Assembly (NCBI GenBank): GCA_904063045.1
Contig: CAJFCJ010000015.1
Span: 248,001 to 312,000 of the forward strand
Length of the DNA: 64,000 nt
Reading direction: 5' to 3'
From: Dimorphilus gyrociliatus
Lineage: Eukaryota > Annelida > Polychaeta > Dinophilidae
Made by a program: the position numbers and the translations under genes. Each line of letters opens with the position of its first letter. The first letter of the stretch is position 1. Of the stretch, positions 12,289 to 25,640 are shown piece after piece. The notes beneath the pieces are model-generated. The model worked only from the letters and a program-made list of their open reading frames with translations, made no database searches and was not told the origin of the DNA.

Positions 12289-13710
12289 TTATGAACAGAC
12301 AAAATCGTTATCCTCAATATCCGATAAGTCAACATTTTCCAGGAGAGAAGTTTTCTTCTTTATTTGCGGTTCGTCGTTTAGTTGTATCAACAGTTCTTCT
12401 GAAGATAAATTATGACGACGGTGTAGTCGAGGAGAATGCTGCAATTCTTTTAATTCTATTCTATCATTATCATGAGTTTTCTCGTCATCTTCCTGTGATC
12501 CAATACCATTTTCTACGCAAATACCTAATGCTTTTAGTTCTTTTTCCAATTGTGCAACGAGAAGTTGTTGATTTGCAGCGTTATTGCATAAATCGACAAA
12601 TTCTTTGTGAAGTGTAGAGTTTAAATTCATTATGTGTTCTTCTTGCATCTTTGAGAGGTCTTTAAGGCTCGTACTGTAATTACATTTAAGTTAATCACAA
12701 AATGCTTTAAAAGTAAAATTAAAAATGTATTACTGATATTCTGATGAAACTTCATTAAAAACTGAGTTGGAATTGGTGATTAGAGGAGATGTCGATTTAA
12801 CGTATCTAGGTATATACTGTTCCACTTTTTTTTGGTTATTTCTTTGTCCTAAATTAATAATTCTCAATGGAAGAGAATGAAAATAATCCCTGTTTTAAGT
12901 ATAATTTTCATGATTAGATCATTAGCTTTGTACTTTAAGAATGAATATTTACTTTTTCTTCACTCGAAAGTCAAAGTTGCATGAATTTACGTCACTATCA
13001 TCTGTCGCACTAGGGATTACTAATCCGAAAAGGAAATTATCTAAATCTTTACGAGCGTATTCGGCAAATTTAAGGTGTAACGCTTGTTCTCGAAAACTCA
13101 TACGACTTGTAGAATTATGACGACAAGTAAACCATCCAATTATATCCTTTTTCTCTTTATTATCTAGTAGACTTTGCAATTTATTTTTTTTCACCTGACC
13201 AGTTCTATCTGAGAAGGAGTAATAGCTTTCGCACGTTAGAATCTTCGTTATATCTGCAATATAGGACAACTATAGCCAAGTTCTAAATTATTATTTTCCT
13301 TGTAATTTTAACTAGGAAGTAATATCATTAAATGATTATATTCGGTTAACTATATTTAAAAAAAAAAGAAAAATTTCTATTGATGTATGGCCATGCTTTA
13401 TTCATTGACGGGTAATGAGAAATTCTTCTGATAGCAACTCAAAGAAAATGTCAGTATCAACTTACGTATTCTTATATCTTCCTTCCTCTCATTTATATCA
13501 TCATCAGTTATTTCGTCTTGTAAACTTTTTACAACTTCCCCAAACAGAATACCCTCCTATTGTGTTGATCATGTAAACAGAATATCATATGAGTTATCAA
13601 CATTAGTCATTTAAACATTCACATCCAAAACTGATACTTACAGCGTTATTTACTGTACAGTCGTGTAGTAATTGGGATAAAATTGTTCCGTTGATTTCAA
13701 CTATCGCCAT
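12289..13710 (-). CDS. Abraxas-family protein (MPN-minus scaffold of a BRCC36 complex)
   Basis: Five exons (13642-13710, 13466-13556, 12953-13253, 12734-12841, 12289-12673) join to 317 residues. Abraxas proteins are catalytically dead MPN partners of the K63-specific deubiquitinase BRCC36 in BRCA1-A (ABRAXAS1) or BRISC (ABRAXAS2). Seen: EGILFGEVVKSLQDEITDDD, then TKILTCESYYSFSDRTGQV, KKDIIGWFTCRH and MSFREQALHLKFAEY, matching the order and spacing of the human proteins (IGWYRFRRN..MSYREQVLHK). The last exon is a coiled coil (about residues 195-250) then an acidic tail. The C-terminus ends FVCS and lacks the SPxF motif by which ABRAXAS1 binds BRCA1 BRCT repeats, so a BRISC-type or ancestral role is more likely. 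The fourth exon uses an AAAG acceptor, the least certain join. Confidence 0.85.
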
Positions 13711-13917
13711 TTTGTTCTTTTCGTAACTTACCGTTTCAATTGTTTTCGTTTTTAATGTTACGAAAGCTACTAGCGACATCTATTAAAAATGAACTGGTGT
13801 AATAGAGAAGTGAAATATTCAAACAGGAAACGGAACCGCTGGAAAGCAATCTCTTAGCTTGCCTCTACGTGCAAAAATCGCCACTAAGTTACAGATAAAG
13901 ATAATACATTACAAATC
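13711..13917. promoter_or_regulatory. Shared 5' region of Abraxas-like gene and POLDIP3
   Basis: Two divergent start codons are 207 bp apart. A CTCF-like sequence lies at 13771-13782 (minus strand TAGATGTCGCTA). Bidirectional promoter inferred from layout. Confidence 0.5.
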
Positions 13918-15602
13918 ATGGATGTGCGACGGAGAATAGGCATTCAAAAACATCGTATACTAGATGCTAGACAAAAGTTAAACACAAAAACAACTTTGAA
14001 AGATGCTAGATTCCGTTTAGTAAACAAAAGAAAATTTTCAAATCAGCTTGCTGATGCACGGGCAAAACTTGTTAAAAAAGGTTTATCCGATGCGAGGTAT
14101 TTATTGAAAAAGAAATCACCTGGTAACGGAGCAAACATTAAAATAAAAGTTGACAACAAATCTGTAAGTGATTAGCTATTTAAATTTGTCTTAAATACCT
14201 TATTTTTGTTTTACTACGATAAAGGGGAAAGGAAAACCAGCCGAAATGAAAAATTTTCAAATAATTGCAAAAAACGACAAAAATAAAAAGGTATAATAAG
14301 AGATTAATTTTTGATTCTCTATTTTTGTTTCTAAATTAAAAAAGAAAATAGCAAGATTAAGTGCAGGATTAAACTTGAACTTGAAGTCAATAAAGATATA
14401 TTATTATTCAAAATTAAATTATACACACATACATAAATACATATGGGAAAGAAAGTTATGCTTAATTAAGCCAGTTCATTAATTTTATATAGTAGTTATC
14501 AATAAATGTTTTAATGAGATAGAAACAATTATTTAAATATTTACACCTTTTATTATCAATCTCTAGATTCTCCCTGGTCCTAGCGGCTTTCCAAAGTTTC
14601 GGATTGAAAATGAAAAATTTAAAACAAATATTACAATATCGCGAGGTGTTGCTAGGAAAAGACCGTTTACCAAAAAAATTACTGAAGCGGATGAGGAGGA
14701 GGAAGAAGAATACGAAGATGATGATAATTTTGGGAAAATCCGTATGAAAGGAGTAATAGCAGTAAGTTATTAAAAGTCAAAATGATTTTTCTTAATAATA
14801 ATCAATCATTATATTATTTTCATAGGAAGATGAAGATGAAATTGACAATATAATCCCGATGAAAAACAGACTAATAGTAAATCATATTTATTTTTAGTAA
14901 TAAAAGGTCCATTAAATATATCCATTTATTGCTTTAGGCTAAGAAACCTAAAACTATTCAACGAAAGATGGAAAGTACTTCTTATGAAGAATATGTTAGT
15001 CCTATTCAAGGCTTTCGAATAGCTGTTAGTAATCTACATAGAAAAGTAACACATGACGACATTGTAGTAAGTAATTTAGTAAGAAAAATAGTAATTTAAT
15101 CTATGTGAAAAATGAACTATCTATAGGAATTATTTGGTAATATTGGCACTTTAAAGAGAGCAAGATTAATTAAGGAGGGAATTGCTGAAGCGGTATTTGT
15201 CAACAAATCTGACGCCATAGAGGCAGTAAATAGATATCATATGAGAGAATTGGATGGTAGGCTTTTATTAAATGATAATTAAGTTGAAAAAATTTTACAA
15301 TTCTATTAATCTCTGTCATTTTTTATAGCTCAACCAATGCATGTAACCTTAACAACTGTTGGCAAGCCGTTTCCCAAGCAAAAGTTATCCTTCACTTATA
15401 AAAGGTATCTTTAGTTCTAAAACAAAAAAAGCATTAATAATTTCAGTTAAATTAAAATACGTTCATATTTAGATCCTCAAATGAAATTCTCAACGTCGAT
15501 CCAAAGATTGCTCATCAAGTTCTATTTGGATGCACTTCAAGGAATGATCCAGCTAATAGACCTGTCAGTTTTACGGTTAAATTGGATGTAGATGAGGATT
15601 GA
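13918..15602 (+). CDS. POLDIP3: POLDIP3/SKAR-like RNA-binding protein
   Basis: Eight exons (13918-14163, 14225-14290, 14567-14761, 14826-14876, 14938-15066, 15127-15256, 15329-15404, 15473-15602) join to 340 residues. SKAR is an exon-junction/TREX-associated factor linking splicing and mRNA export to S6K1-stimulated translation. The N-terminal 75 residues carry DAR repeats (LDARQKL, KDARFRL, ADARAKL, SDARYLL) as in vertebrate SKAR. An acidic stretch follows in exon 3. The RRM spans exons 5-7: FRIAVSNLHRKVTHDDIVELF (RNP2) and EAVFVNKSDAIEAV (RNP1 region). The end SFTVKLDVDED resembles the short conserved tail of the human protein. AATAAA at 15642-15647. Confidence 0.93.
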
Positions 15603-15641
15603 GATAAATTAGAATTGATATTAGTCACTTTTTATTGTTGA

Positions 15642-15647
15642 AATAAA
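15642..15647 (+). terminator. POLDIP3 polyadenylation signal
   Basis: AATAAA 40 bp after the stop codon, followed by T-rich sequence. Confidence 0.6.
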
Positions 15648-15914
15648 AATTCTTTTTGTTTATTTACATTTCTGTACGTCTATGCTGTCCCTTATTTCGT
15701 TGTTATTATGAACATTCTTGAACAGATTAAAGCAATGTAAACTTTTCTTAAACATTTATAAATTGTAAAATTTTTTTGTATTGTTTATAGGGATTTGTTT
15801 GACGAGAAATAAAAGTGTTTTTTATTCTTATGTAGATATATTGGAGTGACATCTAGTGGTAATTCTTAGAATGATTTACTTGACAAATTTCGTTCGATTC
15901 TCTCTAGTCGATAA

Positions 15915-17033
<1,119 letters not shown>

Positions 17034-17232
17034 TAAACTACAAATTGGATTACACATCTGTCATCATGAAAAACGGAAATAAAAAACCCAAAACATTTTG
17101 ATTCGTTTCCCTTATTTCTATAAAAAATTACTTGTTTATACATATATATAAATATTTTCTAGCAAATAATTTAATCTAATAAAAAAATGTAACTTTATTT
17201 CAACAAAAACTTTTCATAAACATGCTATAGGC

Positions 17233-18080
17233 TTAACTATTATTAACTTTTGAGACTACATATTCTGATAGATTATACTTTTTATAATCATAAAAATTCT
17301 CACATATACTAATTAAACAAATACCTTTAATTATATTAATGAGAATTGCGTACTTTGGTGCGTTCAAGTCAACTTTATTACTGCTGTTAAAACCTTTAAC
17401 AACTTCTGTTATGGCATCTAGAATAAAACTTCTTCCAATTTTTGAATTATTTCTAGACTTGAATACTATACTATAAGTTACTCCGTCGTCTTGTTTGAAA
17501 TATTTCTCTAAAACGTTCTCGGCCCCTTTCTTTATTTCTGAGTCGGTCGCTGCTGTTGTTAGTAAAACTGGTAAGAATCTCATCACAAATTTACATGGTT
17601 TATTTTCTGTATTCTCGAAAACTTTCTGACATATCGTATTTGGTTCTTCTAATGTTGTTCTAACGAAAAGACAATTGTTTGCTCCACAATCGATTTTTTG
17701 GAACCTCCTTTCTTTTTTCTCCTTTAGACCATCTGCGAAATTAAGGATTATTTTCTGATATTGTTTTCAATTTTAAATGTAAAGTTTATTAATAAACCTA
17801 TTTCTTTCGCGATCGCCTTTTCTATATCCTCTTCTTCTTCTTCTTCTGATCCTGATTCTTCCGGATCTTCTGGTCCGTAAAGGTTGTCAGCGGCATCATT
17901 AAGGAATCCATAACCTTCTCTCAAAGCTTCTCGTTCCCTCCGATTATGAGTTATAAAAAATCCTTTAATACCGCTTTTCAAGGTATAATCAATTCTAGAT
18001 TGTTTTCCTTGCTTGCTACATTTTATATAATATGACTTGGGTCTTTTTTTACCCCTTTTAGCGGCTTTATTATCTGACAT
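17233..18080 (-). CDS. THUMPD1: THUMP-domain protein 1 (tRNA acetyltransferase adaptor)
   Basis: Two exons (17798-18080, 17233-17732) join to 260 residues. The yeast homologue Tan1 and human THUMPD1 bind tRNA and help NAT10/Kre33 make N4-acetylcytidine at position 12 of tRNA-Ser/Leu. Seen: basic N-terminus, GIKGFFITHNRRER, a glycine then acidic run (EEEEEEDIEKAIAKEIDG), FQKIDCGANNCLFVRT, and the THUMP core VTYSIVFKSRNNSKIGR, NKVDLNAPKYAILINIIKGI and FYDYKKYNLSEYV. These match human THUMPD1 in order. It lacks the long disordered C-tail of the mammalian protein. Convergent with LZIC, stops 200 bp apart. Confidence 0.94.
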
Positions 18081-19423
18081 AATCGCGAAAACAAAGTTTC
18101 CACGTTTCCCAACGAAAATTGGACTTTATAGACTGGTATACTAGTGCGAGTACTTTGTAGATATACTCAAAGGTAAAAGAACCACCACTCAATATCTATG
18201 AAAGTAAATCATATCTACGTCTTGAAAAATGTTCCATTGAAATGCTAAAAGAAGTCTACAGTACTATCTCTAATCAAAGAAGATAAAGTTAAGTATTATA
18301 AATAAGTGTTTAATATTATGTTTTTGTTTTTACAAATAAATATTTTCTTGCAGCAAGTACTTTTGTATTCATTTACTATCAAAAACTATTTAACAATCGT
18401 TTCTAAACATTAAAGTATTGTATATAAGTTTACTTAATAGCAATATAGATAGCTTAGCCTACAAATTTTACCATGTTTTATATTGTACTGTCGGTCATGC
18501 ACCTTTTAAAGAAAAAGCTTGAATAATATACAAAAAAATTCATTAATCTTTCTATAAAGAAAAAATATTCTTGTTCTTTTAATGCAGAATTTCTTTTGTA
18601 GTTATAAATTTATATTACTTAATCTTTTTTGGTCGGAAATAAAATTTAATGAAAAAATAATAAAATAATAAAAATTACTTTTAATAAAGAACATTTTCTG
18701 TTCTTGTTTTAGAATGTTAGCTATGGGAGGCTGTATCTATAAACTATTGCAAATGTACACAGTATTTCGTAATAAGTATCCTTATTAAGTGTTGTACTTT
18801 TTTTTTGCTGATAGTATTACTTTGAAATGTGACTAAGTATTGAAAATTTTCCATTCATTCTTAGCTAATCAAAATCTTTATCTATTTATTCAAATAGCTG
18901 AGGAGAGTTATCTCTATTTTACTTATTAAAATAATTCATAGTAAGGAACTTTTTACTATTCAATAAACAAATATAAAAATTCCTTCCTTATTAGTATTGT
19001 GATAGATAGGACTATAAAAATTTTTCAAAGGTTCAAAAATACCGAATATTTAGGGAATAATGGAATAGAAAATTTATAGGTTTTGGTATCTGAACAAGTA
19101 TATAAATGAATTAAATTACAATGTATATATATTTATAATATACATATATATAAATATAATATAATATATTTATCACGTATTTGAGAAGATTGTAGCAGAT
19201 TTCTACCAAAAATCATTAAATATTTTAATGTACTAGGTCAAATTATAGATTGTCATACAACGATGAGCCTCTTTTAATTCTAGCAGACTTTTAGCAGAAA
19301 AGTCGTCCATTATGACCTTGGCCATTTATGTACATATCTCAATCCACAGGCCTATTATCGCTCACTCCTCCTTCTCTTATGCTCTCAATTCCAGTAGCGT
19401 TTCATTTACTGAAAAGAGCTCTC
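18081..19423. other. Intergenic region
   Basis: AT-rich, no gene recognised. AT runs near 19121-19172. Confidence 0.6.
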
Positions 19424-19447
19424 ATGACTGAATCGATGGCAGACAAG
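19424..19447 (+). other. Possible alternative first coding exon of hexokinase
   Basis: ATG opens eight codons (MTESMADK) followed directly by a GTATGT donor in phase 0, the phase needed to join hexokinase exon 2 at 20662. It sits about 450 bp upstream of the other candidate first exon (MTIES). Local base composition is richer in C and G than its surroundings. Support is splice phase and context only. Confidence 0.4.
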
Positions 19448-19889
19448 GTATGTAGATCATTCTTTACGCGAAGTTGTCATTCGACGATTATTATTATTTT
19501 ATCAATATTTTTCAATTTTTAATTTTTGCTTTCTTAAAGACTACTGAGTAACACGTGTAAAATATAAGATCTATGTAGTAAAAGGTTTGATCAGGTGAAG
19601 AATTAGGTTGTTCGTATAACTCTGTGTAAATAACTAATGGAAAGGGATACTGAGTTGAAAAAATTGACTCAGACATCATACAGACAAATATATTTTATCA
19701 CAAATCGATTATTCATTAATTGAAGGTTACTATATCTGCTCATGAATATTCAAACTAAATACTGCATAGCTTGATACTACTCGATCCATATTATAAAAAG
19801 TCAAACATTAGTACGATTCGTCAAAGTATTTTCATACTTATTCAGCCTTTTAGTAGACCACTTCCTTTTTTTGACATTTCCTGTGGAAA

Positions 19890-22436
19890 ATGACTATAGA
19901 ATCGGTAAGTTTAGTGATATTTATTTTAAAAAAACACACATGTATTAAATTGATAAACAGTTGTTTTAACAAATAACTAGCTTTATTGTTGTAATTGTTA
20001 CTTTAAACGATAGATTTTAACATCTTGGAACAAACTATAAAAAATTAGCTTACCATATAAATTTATATATATGTATAAAGTATGGAAATCTGATATGGAA
20101 ACATTTCTATTTGTCCGGAATCGCTTTTAGTGTATTATTGTAGTTTATTACTTAAAATGGGACTAATTAGTGCAAATCTTTTATCCAGATCATGTAATGT
20201 GAGTTGAATTAGGAATTTATCGCAAATAATGGTTTGTTTCTAGTTCAAATTTTCTTAATAGTAATCACAAATAATGAAAACTTCCGGGTTTTATATGTTA
20301 CTTTTATCTTTATAAATAGACTGTTCAACTCATGATGTGATGGACATTGATTTTTATTCGTTATCTCTAAAAATAGCACAGTGATTTTTGATATAATATG
20401 TTTAGCAAATAATTCTACAGTTATGACTAATAACTTCCACATTATCGTCTTTTTCGATTTTGTGATCGTTAGGATAAGTCTTATTATACAATTCACCTAA
20501 GAGACTTTATACTTTATTCTTCAATAAACTTCAAAAGTGTTACTTAGTAATAAGCTCTTCCGATAAAATCACTACATTTAATTGAAAATTTCATATGTGC
20601 TCTCATGCTATAAATAGAGGCTTTTCTAGATTCATTTCCATTACTTGTTTTCTATTTTTAGATTGACAATATAATCAAGCCACTTCTATTGGAGGATGAG
20701 ACCTATACGAAGATAGGCAGGCTTCTTGAACAAGAAATGGCAAAAGGATTATCCAAAACAACTAATCCTTCCGCAAAGGTTAAAATGCTCCCTACTTACG
20801 TAAGAGCATTACCCAATGGGTTAGAGGAAGGAAATTTCTTGGCTTTGGATTTAGGTGGAACCAATTTTAGAGTTTTGCTTATATCTTTGAGCAAAGAAAG
20901 TGGAGTTAGAATGGAAAACAAAATCTATCCTGTTCCAGAAAAAATAATGACAGGAACTGGCAAAGAACTTTTTGACCATATTGCTTATTGTATATCTGAC
21001 TTTATACATGAGCATAACATTCAGGGGCAGGTCATTAGATAATTATCTATTCTTAAATAAATCTATTCAAATCAGTCTTTCTATTTTAATAGCATCTACC
21101 TTTGGGCTTTACTTTCTCTTTCCCATGCAAACAAGAAAGTTTATCTGTAGGACGCCTTATCTCATGGACAAAAGGTTTCAGCTGCTCTGATGTAGAGGGA
21201 GAAAATGTTGTAGATCTTCTCCATGCAGCTATCAAAAGGAGAAATGATATCAGCGTTGAATGCGTTGCAATTCTTAATGATACTGTTGGTTGTCTAATGT
21301 CTTGTGCTTATTTGGATCACGATGCTGAAATAGGCGTTATTCTTGGTACAGGTACAAATGCCTGTTACATGGAAAAGTTAGATAAAGTAGAATTATGGGA
21401 TCAGGATAAGGCTGAACCTAGTCAAGTTGTCATCAATACAGAATGGGGAGCATTTGGGGACGATGGTTGTCTGGACTTTATCCGTACTGACTATGACTTT
21501 CAAATTGATGAACGGTCATTAAATAGGGGTCGACAGCTGTAAGTTATTAATTGTTTCCCCTATATTTATAATAGACCTTTAATTAGTATTACGCATTCGA
21601 TATAGAAATAACGTTTAAAACAATACTTTCAAAATGAGTGAATAGAAACTGTATCTAACAATAATATTGTTTTATTAAATAACCAGACAAAATATCATAA
21701 AATAAATAATAATATGCTCTATTTCCGGGTAAGAAGTACTAGATTATATTGAATTTTTGATAAAGAGTCTATTTCTCAATTACAAAATTTTCAGTACGAG
21801 TCAATAAATAGTTGAGATATCGTGCAATTCTGATGAAATTTTTTATACAGGTTCGAAAAAATGATATCCGGAATGTACATGGGTGAAATTGTACGCTTGG
21901 TTGTTGTTGAATGTGTGCGTACGAGTCTCATGTTTTCTGGAGTTTTAGGACGTTTTAAAGAAAGAGATTGTTTCAAGACGAAGTACGTCTCAGCTGTTGA
22001 GAAAGATCATGGCAGAGGATCATTTGAAAATACAAAAAGAATTATTGAACAAATGGGCATAAAGGAATTCACTGATAGTGATTGTAGCGCCCTCTTTCGC
22101 ATTTGCCAGGCTGTCTCTATTAGAGCGGCCAAGTTGTCTTCCGCTGGTATATAATTTTTCAAATTATTATATGATTATAGTACTTTAATTGAAATTTTCC
22201 TCGTTTCCTACACAGCAATCGTAACATTAATGAATCGAATAAATAGGCCGAATATCACAGTAGCCGTCGATGGCAGTTTATTTCGCTTTCATCCAAGATT
22301 TGAGGGTGTAATGAAAGAAACTATTGCCGAAATGTATAATTTTGGGCATCAATTCAAATTAATGCTATCGGAAGACGGTAGTGGTAAAGGAGCCGCTTTG
22401 GTCGCAGCAGTTGCTCACCGACTAAAAAATAACTGA
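19890..22436 (+). CDS. Hexokinase
   Basis: Five exons (19890-19904, 20662-21030, 21093-21538, 21851-22146, 22216-22436) join to 448 residues, the size of a single 50 kDa hexokinase unit. It phosphorylates glucose with ATP in the cytosol, step one of glycolysis. Motifs in order: FLALDLGGTNFRVLLI (phosphate-binding loop), LPLGFTFSFPCKQES and LISWTKGF (sugar-binding), VAILNDTVGCLMS with the catalytic Asp, GVILGTGTNACYME, NTEWGAFGDDG, FEKMISGMYMGE, VDGSLFRFHPRF and LSEDGSGKGAAL (C-terminal nucleotide site). The first exon gives MTIES; an alternative at 19424 gives MTESMADK. No mitochondrial-binding hydrophobic N-terminus is seen in either. AATAAA at 22799-22804. Confidence 0.94.
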
Positions 22437-22917
22437 ACAACAGTACGAATGAGCTAAACGAGTTATTATTTACTAATTTCGGCTTTCTAATAGCTCATTG
22501 TATTAGTGATATTAGACAGTCTTATGCAGAATAAGTCTATTTTTTTCTCGTCCAGAAAAAATTTACCATTTTTAAAAGATAATTATTTTTTCCTCCTGCT
22601 TAATTCTTTTCTTTTCATTGAAATCTAATTGCACCCGGATACAATTGCTTTTTTTTGAGCAATTGGTTAAAAGCATAAACAATGGGAGGATGAATCTCTA
22701 ATTTTTCCTGCATGAAAACTTTACTGTAGTGCATCTCTAATCCCTCCTAGTAAACAGATTTTATCCTGTTGTCTCTTTTAATGTTTAACGTTTGTGGAAA
22801 TAAAGTTAATACAGGAAAATAGACTAGACTGTTGTAATATTTATTGGTAATTATAAAATACACATTCTCATTCTATTAATAGATTAAGGATACAATGAGT
22901 TTCGATGATTTTTAATA
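22437..22917. other. 3' regions of hexokinase and FIS1
   Basis: Convergent intergenic stretch. Hexokinase polyadenylation signal AATAAA at 22799-22804. Nothing else recognised. Confidence 0.5.
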
Positions 22918-23810
22918 TCATTTTTTTGCTAAGGCAAACCCTAGTCCAATCAAACCACCTAGAACAGCTACAGCAGCTCCACCCGCAACAGCGGCACCAA
23001 TCAAGCCCTCTATATGAGAGAAGTTTAAGAATATAGTTGATGTTTTAATAAACAGTAGCTATTTACCTTTATTTCTTCGTTTTGTGATGTATTCATGCAA
23101 TTGGTGCGATTGGGAATTTTTAGGTTCAACTTTAAGTATAGCTTCTGTATAGTTTAAAGCCTTGTTATATTCCTGAAATTAAAAACAAATAATTTATCAT
23201 TTCAATCACTTGAATAGAGTATTTCACAGTGGCTTATATCTTGAATCGAATAAGGTTTATACAAATAAGCTATCAATATTGGTAGTGAGGAAATATTGAG
23301 AACAGAATATATTTTACCCCAATTCTAGTATTTCCAATAGCTAAATAAAATAGATAATCACGTTTTTCATCATTTTCACCCGACTTTTTGTACAAGTCTG
23401 TGAGAATTATACATTAAATCAAAATACATCTCTTTGGTAATTTACAAGTTTACCTTCTAGTAATTTCACGCCTTCTCTAACCCGTGACATGCTCTCACTT
23501 CGGATCAGACACCAAGAATAGTCAAATTGCGTTGTTGGAGGTACGAATCCATTCTTTAATGCGCTTAGATATTTGGCTTCAAATTTCTAAGAATAAAACA
23601 GAAATGAAATTGTTTTTAAATAGCTTTCAATTTTATGTCAATTGAAACACGTAGAGCGATAATATAATACTTGTAAAAATATCTGGTAAAACAGATTTCT
23701 AGACCGATAACAGTTCATGAATAATAAACATGGAATATTCTAAAACAATTATATACCCTTAGATCTTCGGGTGATACTCGATCTTCAACAATACTCTCCA
23801 TCATATTCAT
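22918..23810 (-). CDS. FIS1: Mitochondrial fission 1 protein
   Basis: Five exons (23757-23810, 23454-23586, 23318-23397, 23067-23172, 22918-23009) join to 154 residues (human 152). FIS1 is a tail-anchored outer-membrane protein of mitochondria and peroxisomes acting in fission and mitophagy. The TPR-like fold is evident: TTQFDYSWCLIRS, REGVKLLEDLYKKSG, EKRDYLFYLAIGNTRIGEYNKAL and ILKVEPKNSQSHQLHEYI, the last three matching the human RDYVFYLAVGNYRLKEYEKAL region. The final exon encodes a Gly/Ala/Leu-rich transmembrane anchor (GLIGAAVAGGAAVAVLGGLI) ending in ALAKK, the usual short basic tail. Complete and ordinary. Confidence 0.96.
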
Positions 23811-25436
23811 ATTTTCCGATACGCTTTCTACGTAAGTATTACTTAATCGGGTATTACTAAATACCAATGAAAACTTTCATTTGGAATTTTTAGTCATTTA
23901 GTTTATTGTGTTTGTTTTTTAAATGATAAAATTGAAAACTCTTTTAAAAGCAATGATCTATAAGAAAACGTTAAGTAAACTATGAATAGAATGAAGATAT
24001 TGGAAATTATCTTTATGTTCAACAAACTAATTTGTATTTTAAGAAAAATTGAACTGTTGGCGAGGGGATGTAAGGCTAGATTATAGAACTATTTACTGAA
24101 TAGCACTCTATTATGGTCATATTTAATGTTATTTTTAATTCTTGATATATATATATATTTATTCTTATTTTTAGAATATTTGCTAAAAAGTCAAATAGTA
24201 TCCTTTGAAAAGAGAAGGTAAGAAAGGACACAGTGTTTTTTACACTAGCAGACTATTGTATAATTTGTAACAAGAAGTAAAACTACGCAGCGATATTTTG
24301 ATATAAGTTACGATTAGAGTATTTGATAATTTTAGGTAATTAATTACGTCACTAAGATGGAATTTGCCAGATTTCGTATGTAATTTAGATTGTTTATTTT
24401 TTCTTCCTGTAACAAATAGCAAGCAGTTAATATAAGCTCAGCTGGTTGTAGTTAAAAGATTATAGCCTTCTTAAAACAAATAAACTTTTTTGCGACGATC
24501 TAAAAGAACACATTAGAAAGAAGTCTAATTATAAGCTATATTCCTATATCTAGTTAATTTTATATAAGCAAATATAGCATTATATAAATAATTTATGTTT
24601 GTTAATAAAAGTAAATTCGAAAATGGCATTTTTTTATCAAAAAAAAAAAAAGAAGAGTAATTCAATGCATAAATAATAATATTTTGATCCAAGCAATTTG
24701 TTCTAGAATATAGAACTTTTTTTCTGTTCTTTTAATAGAACGTTTTTACGAGAATTTCTAAAATTATTAATATTTTCCCCTTGTTTTATAGGAAATATCT
24801 GAAAAGGAAAATAGAATTTCCTTTCTTATTAAGGAGATATTGGATCTTGATTGAGAAGAATTGATTTTTTTAAAACCTGTCAAAGTTATTAGAATCGACT
24901 TTTCTTCTAAATTGAGCTACAATAATTTTGTTACAGTTTTAAACAATTTTTCTATTTTTCACTCTAATTATTTAATAATTGTTTTAATTAAATAATGATT
25001 AAAAAATACTTGAACAATCTGGTTTTTTTTATAGTCTTCCTTTTTTTAAAACATCCTTGTGGAGAGAGAATGCTTGCTTTTATATATGTACACTATTATT
25101 TATTTAAATAATTGGTACAAGTTTATCGATTGAAACATGCGTAAATGCTTTTTATAAGGGGAGTTTCTTTTCTCTCAGGAATTATGTTGAATGATAATTT
25201 GCCAAGGTTATCTGGATAGGATACCGTACTAAACAAAAAAAAGGCTATGTCGTAACGAGTTATTTACCACCCGGAAGTGGACTTTTAAATCTCATTCTTT
25301 ATTCTTTTATAGAATTAATGAGGATATTTTTTATTATATTTTATCTAGTTTGCGTACTTTAACGTAATCTAAAAGGTGGTTATCTATGAAAAAGATTCTT
25401 CAATAAAAATTTTATTAGTCCTTTGAAGAAAAAAAT
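23811..25436. other. Gene-poor AT-rich region, left part
   Basis: No coding sequence supported. An AT run lies near 24144-24160. Confidence 0.55.
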
Positions 25437-25640
25437 ATGGACATTCCAAAGGATAAACGCTTAGAATATTTAGAATGGTATAGTTTCTTTTGTGAAGGAA
25501 AGAGTACTTTTGATTATCAATACTTTGAATCTGGGGAAGAAATTTTTCAAGATTTCCAAACTAAAATTAGAAAAATAATTAAGGAAAAGGTTAATGAAGA
25601 ACTTTTAAATCGTTCGAAATCAAAATCCTTTGATTGTTGA
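25437..25640 (+). CDS. Possible small hypothetical protein (67 aa)
   Basis: An uninterrupted frame in an otherwise AT-rich gene-poor stretch encodes 67 residues of normal-looking composition: charged, with aromatic residues, no low-complexity runs (starts MDIPKDKRLEYLEWYSFFCE, ends in RSKSKSFDC after a KIIKEKVNEELLN helix). It is predicted mostly helical by eye. I do not recognise a family. It could be a short gene, one exon of a longer spliced gene, or chance; protein-like composition is the only support. Confidence 0.3.
   Translation: MDIPKDKRLEYLEWYSFFCEGKSTFDYQYFESGEEIFQDFQTKIRKIIKEKVNEELLNRSKSKSFDC

Noticed and set aside
22085-22097. Strong CTCF-like sequence (reverse strand AAAGAGGGCGCTA)
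   Set aside because: Lies inside hexokinase coding exon 4, where codon constraint can explain it; not counted as regulatory.
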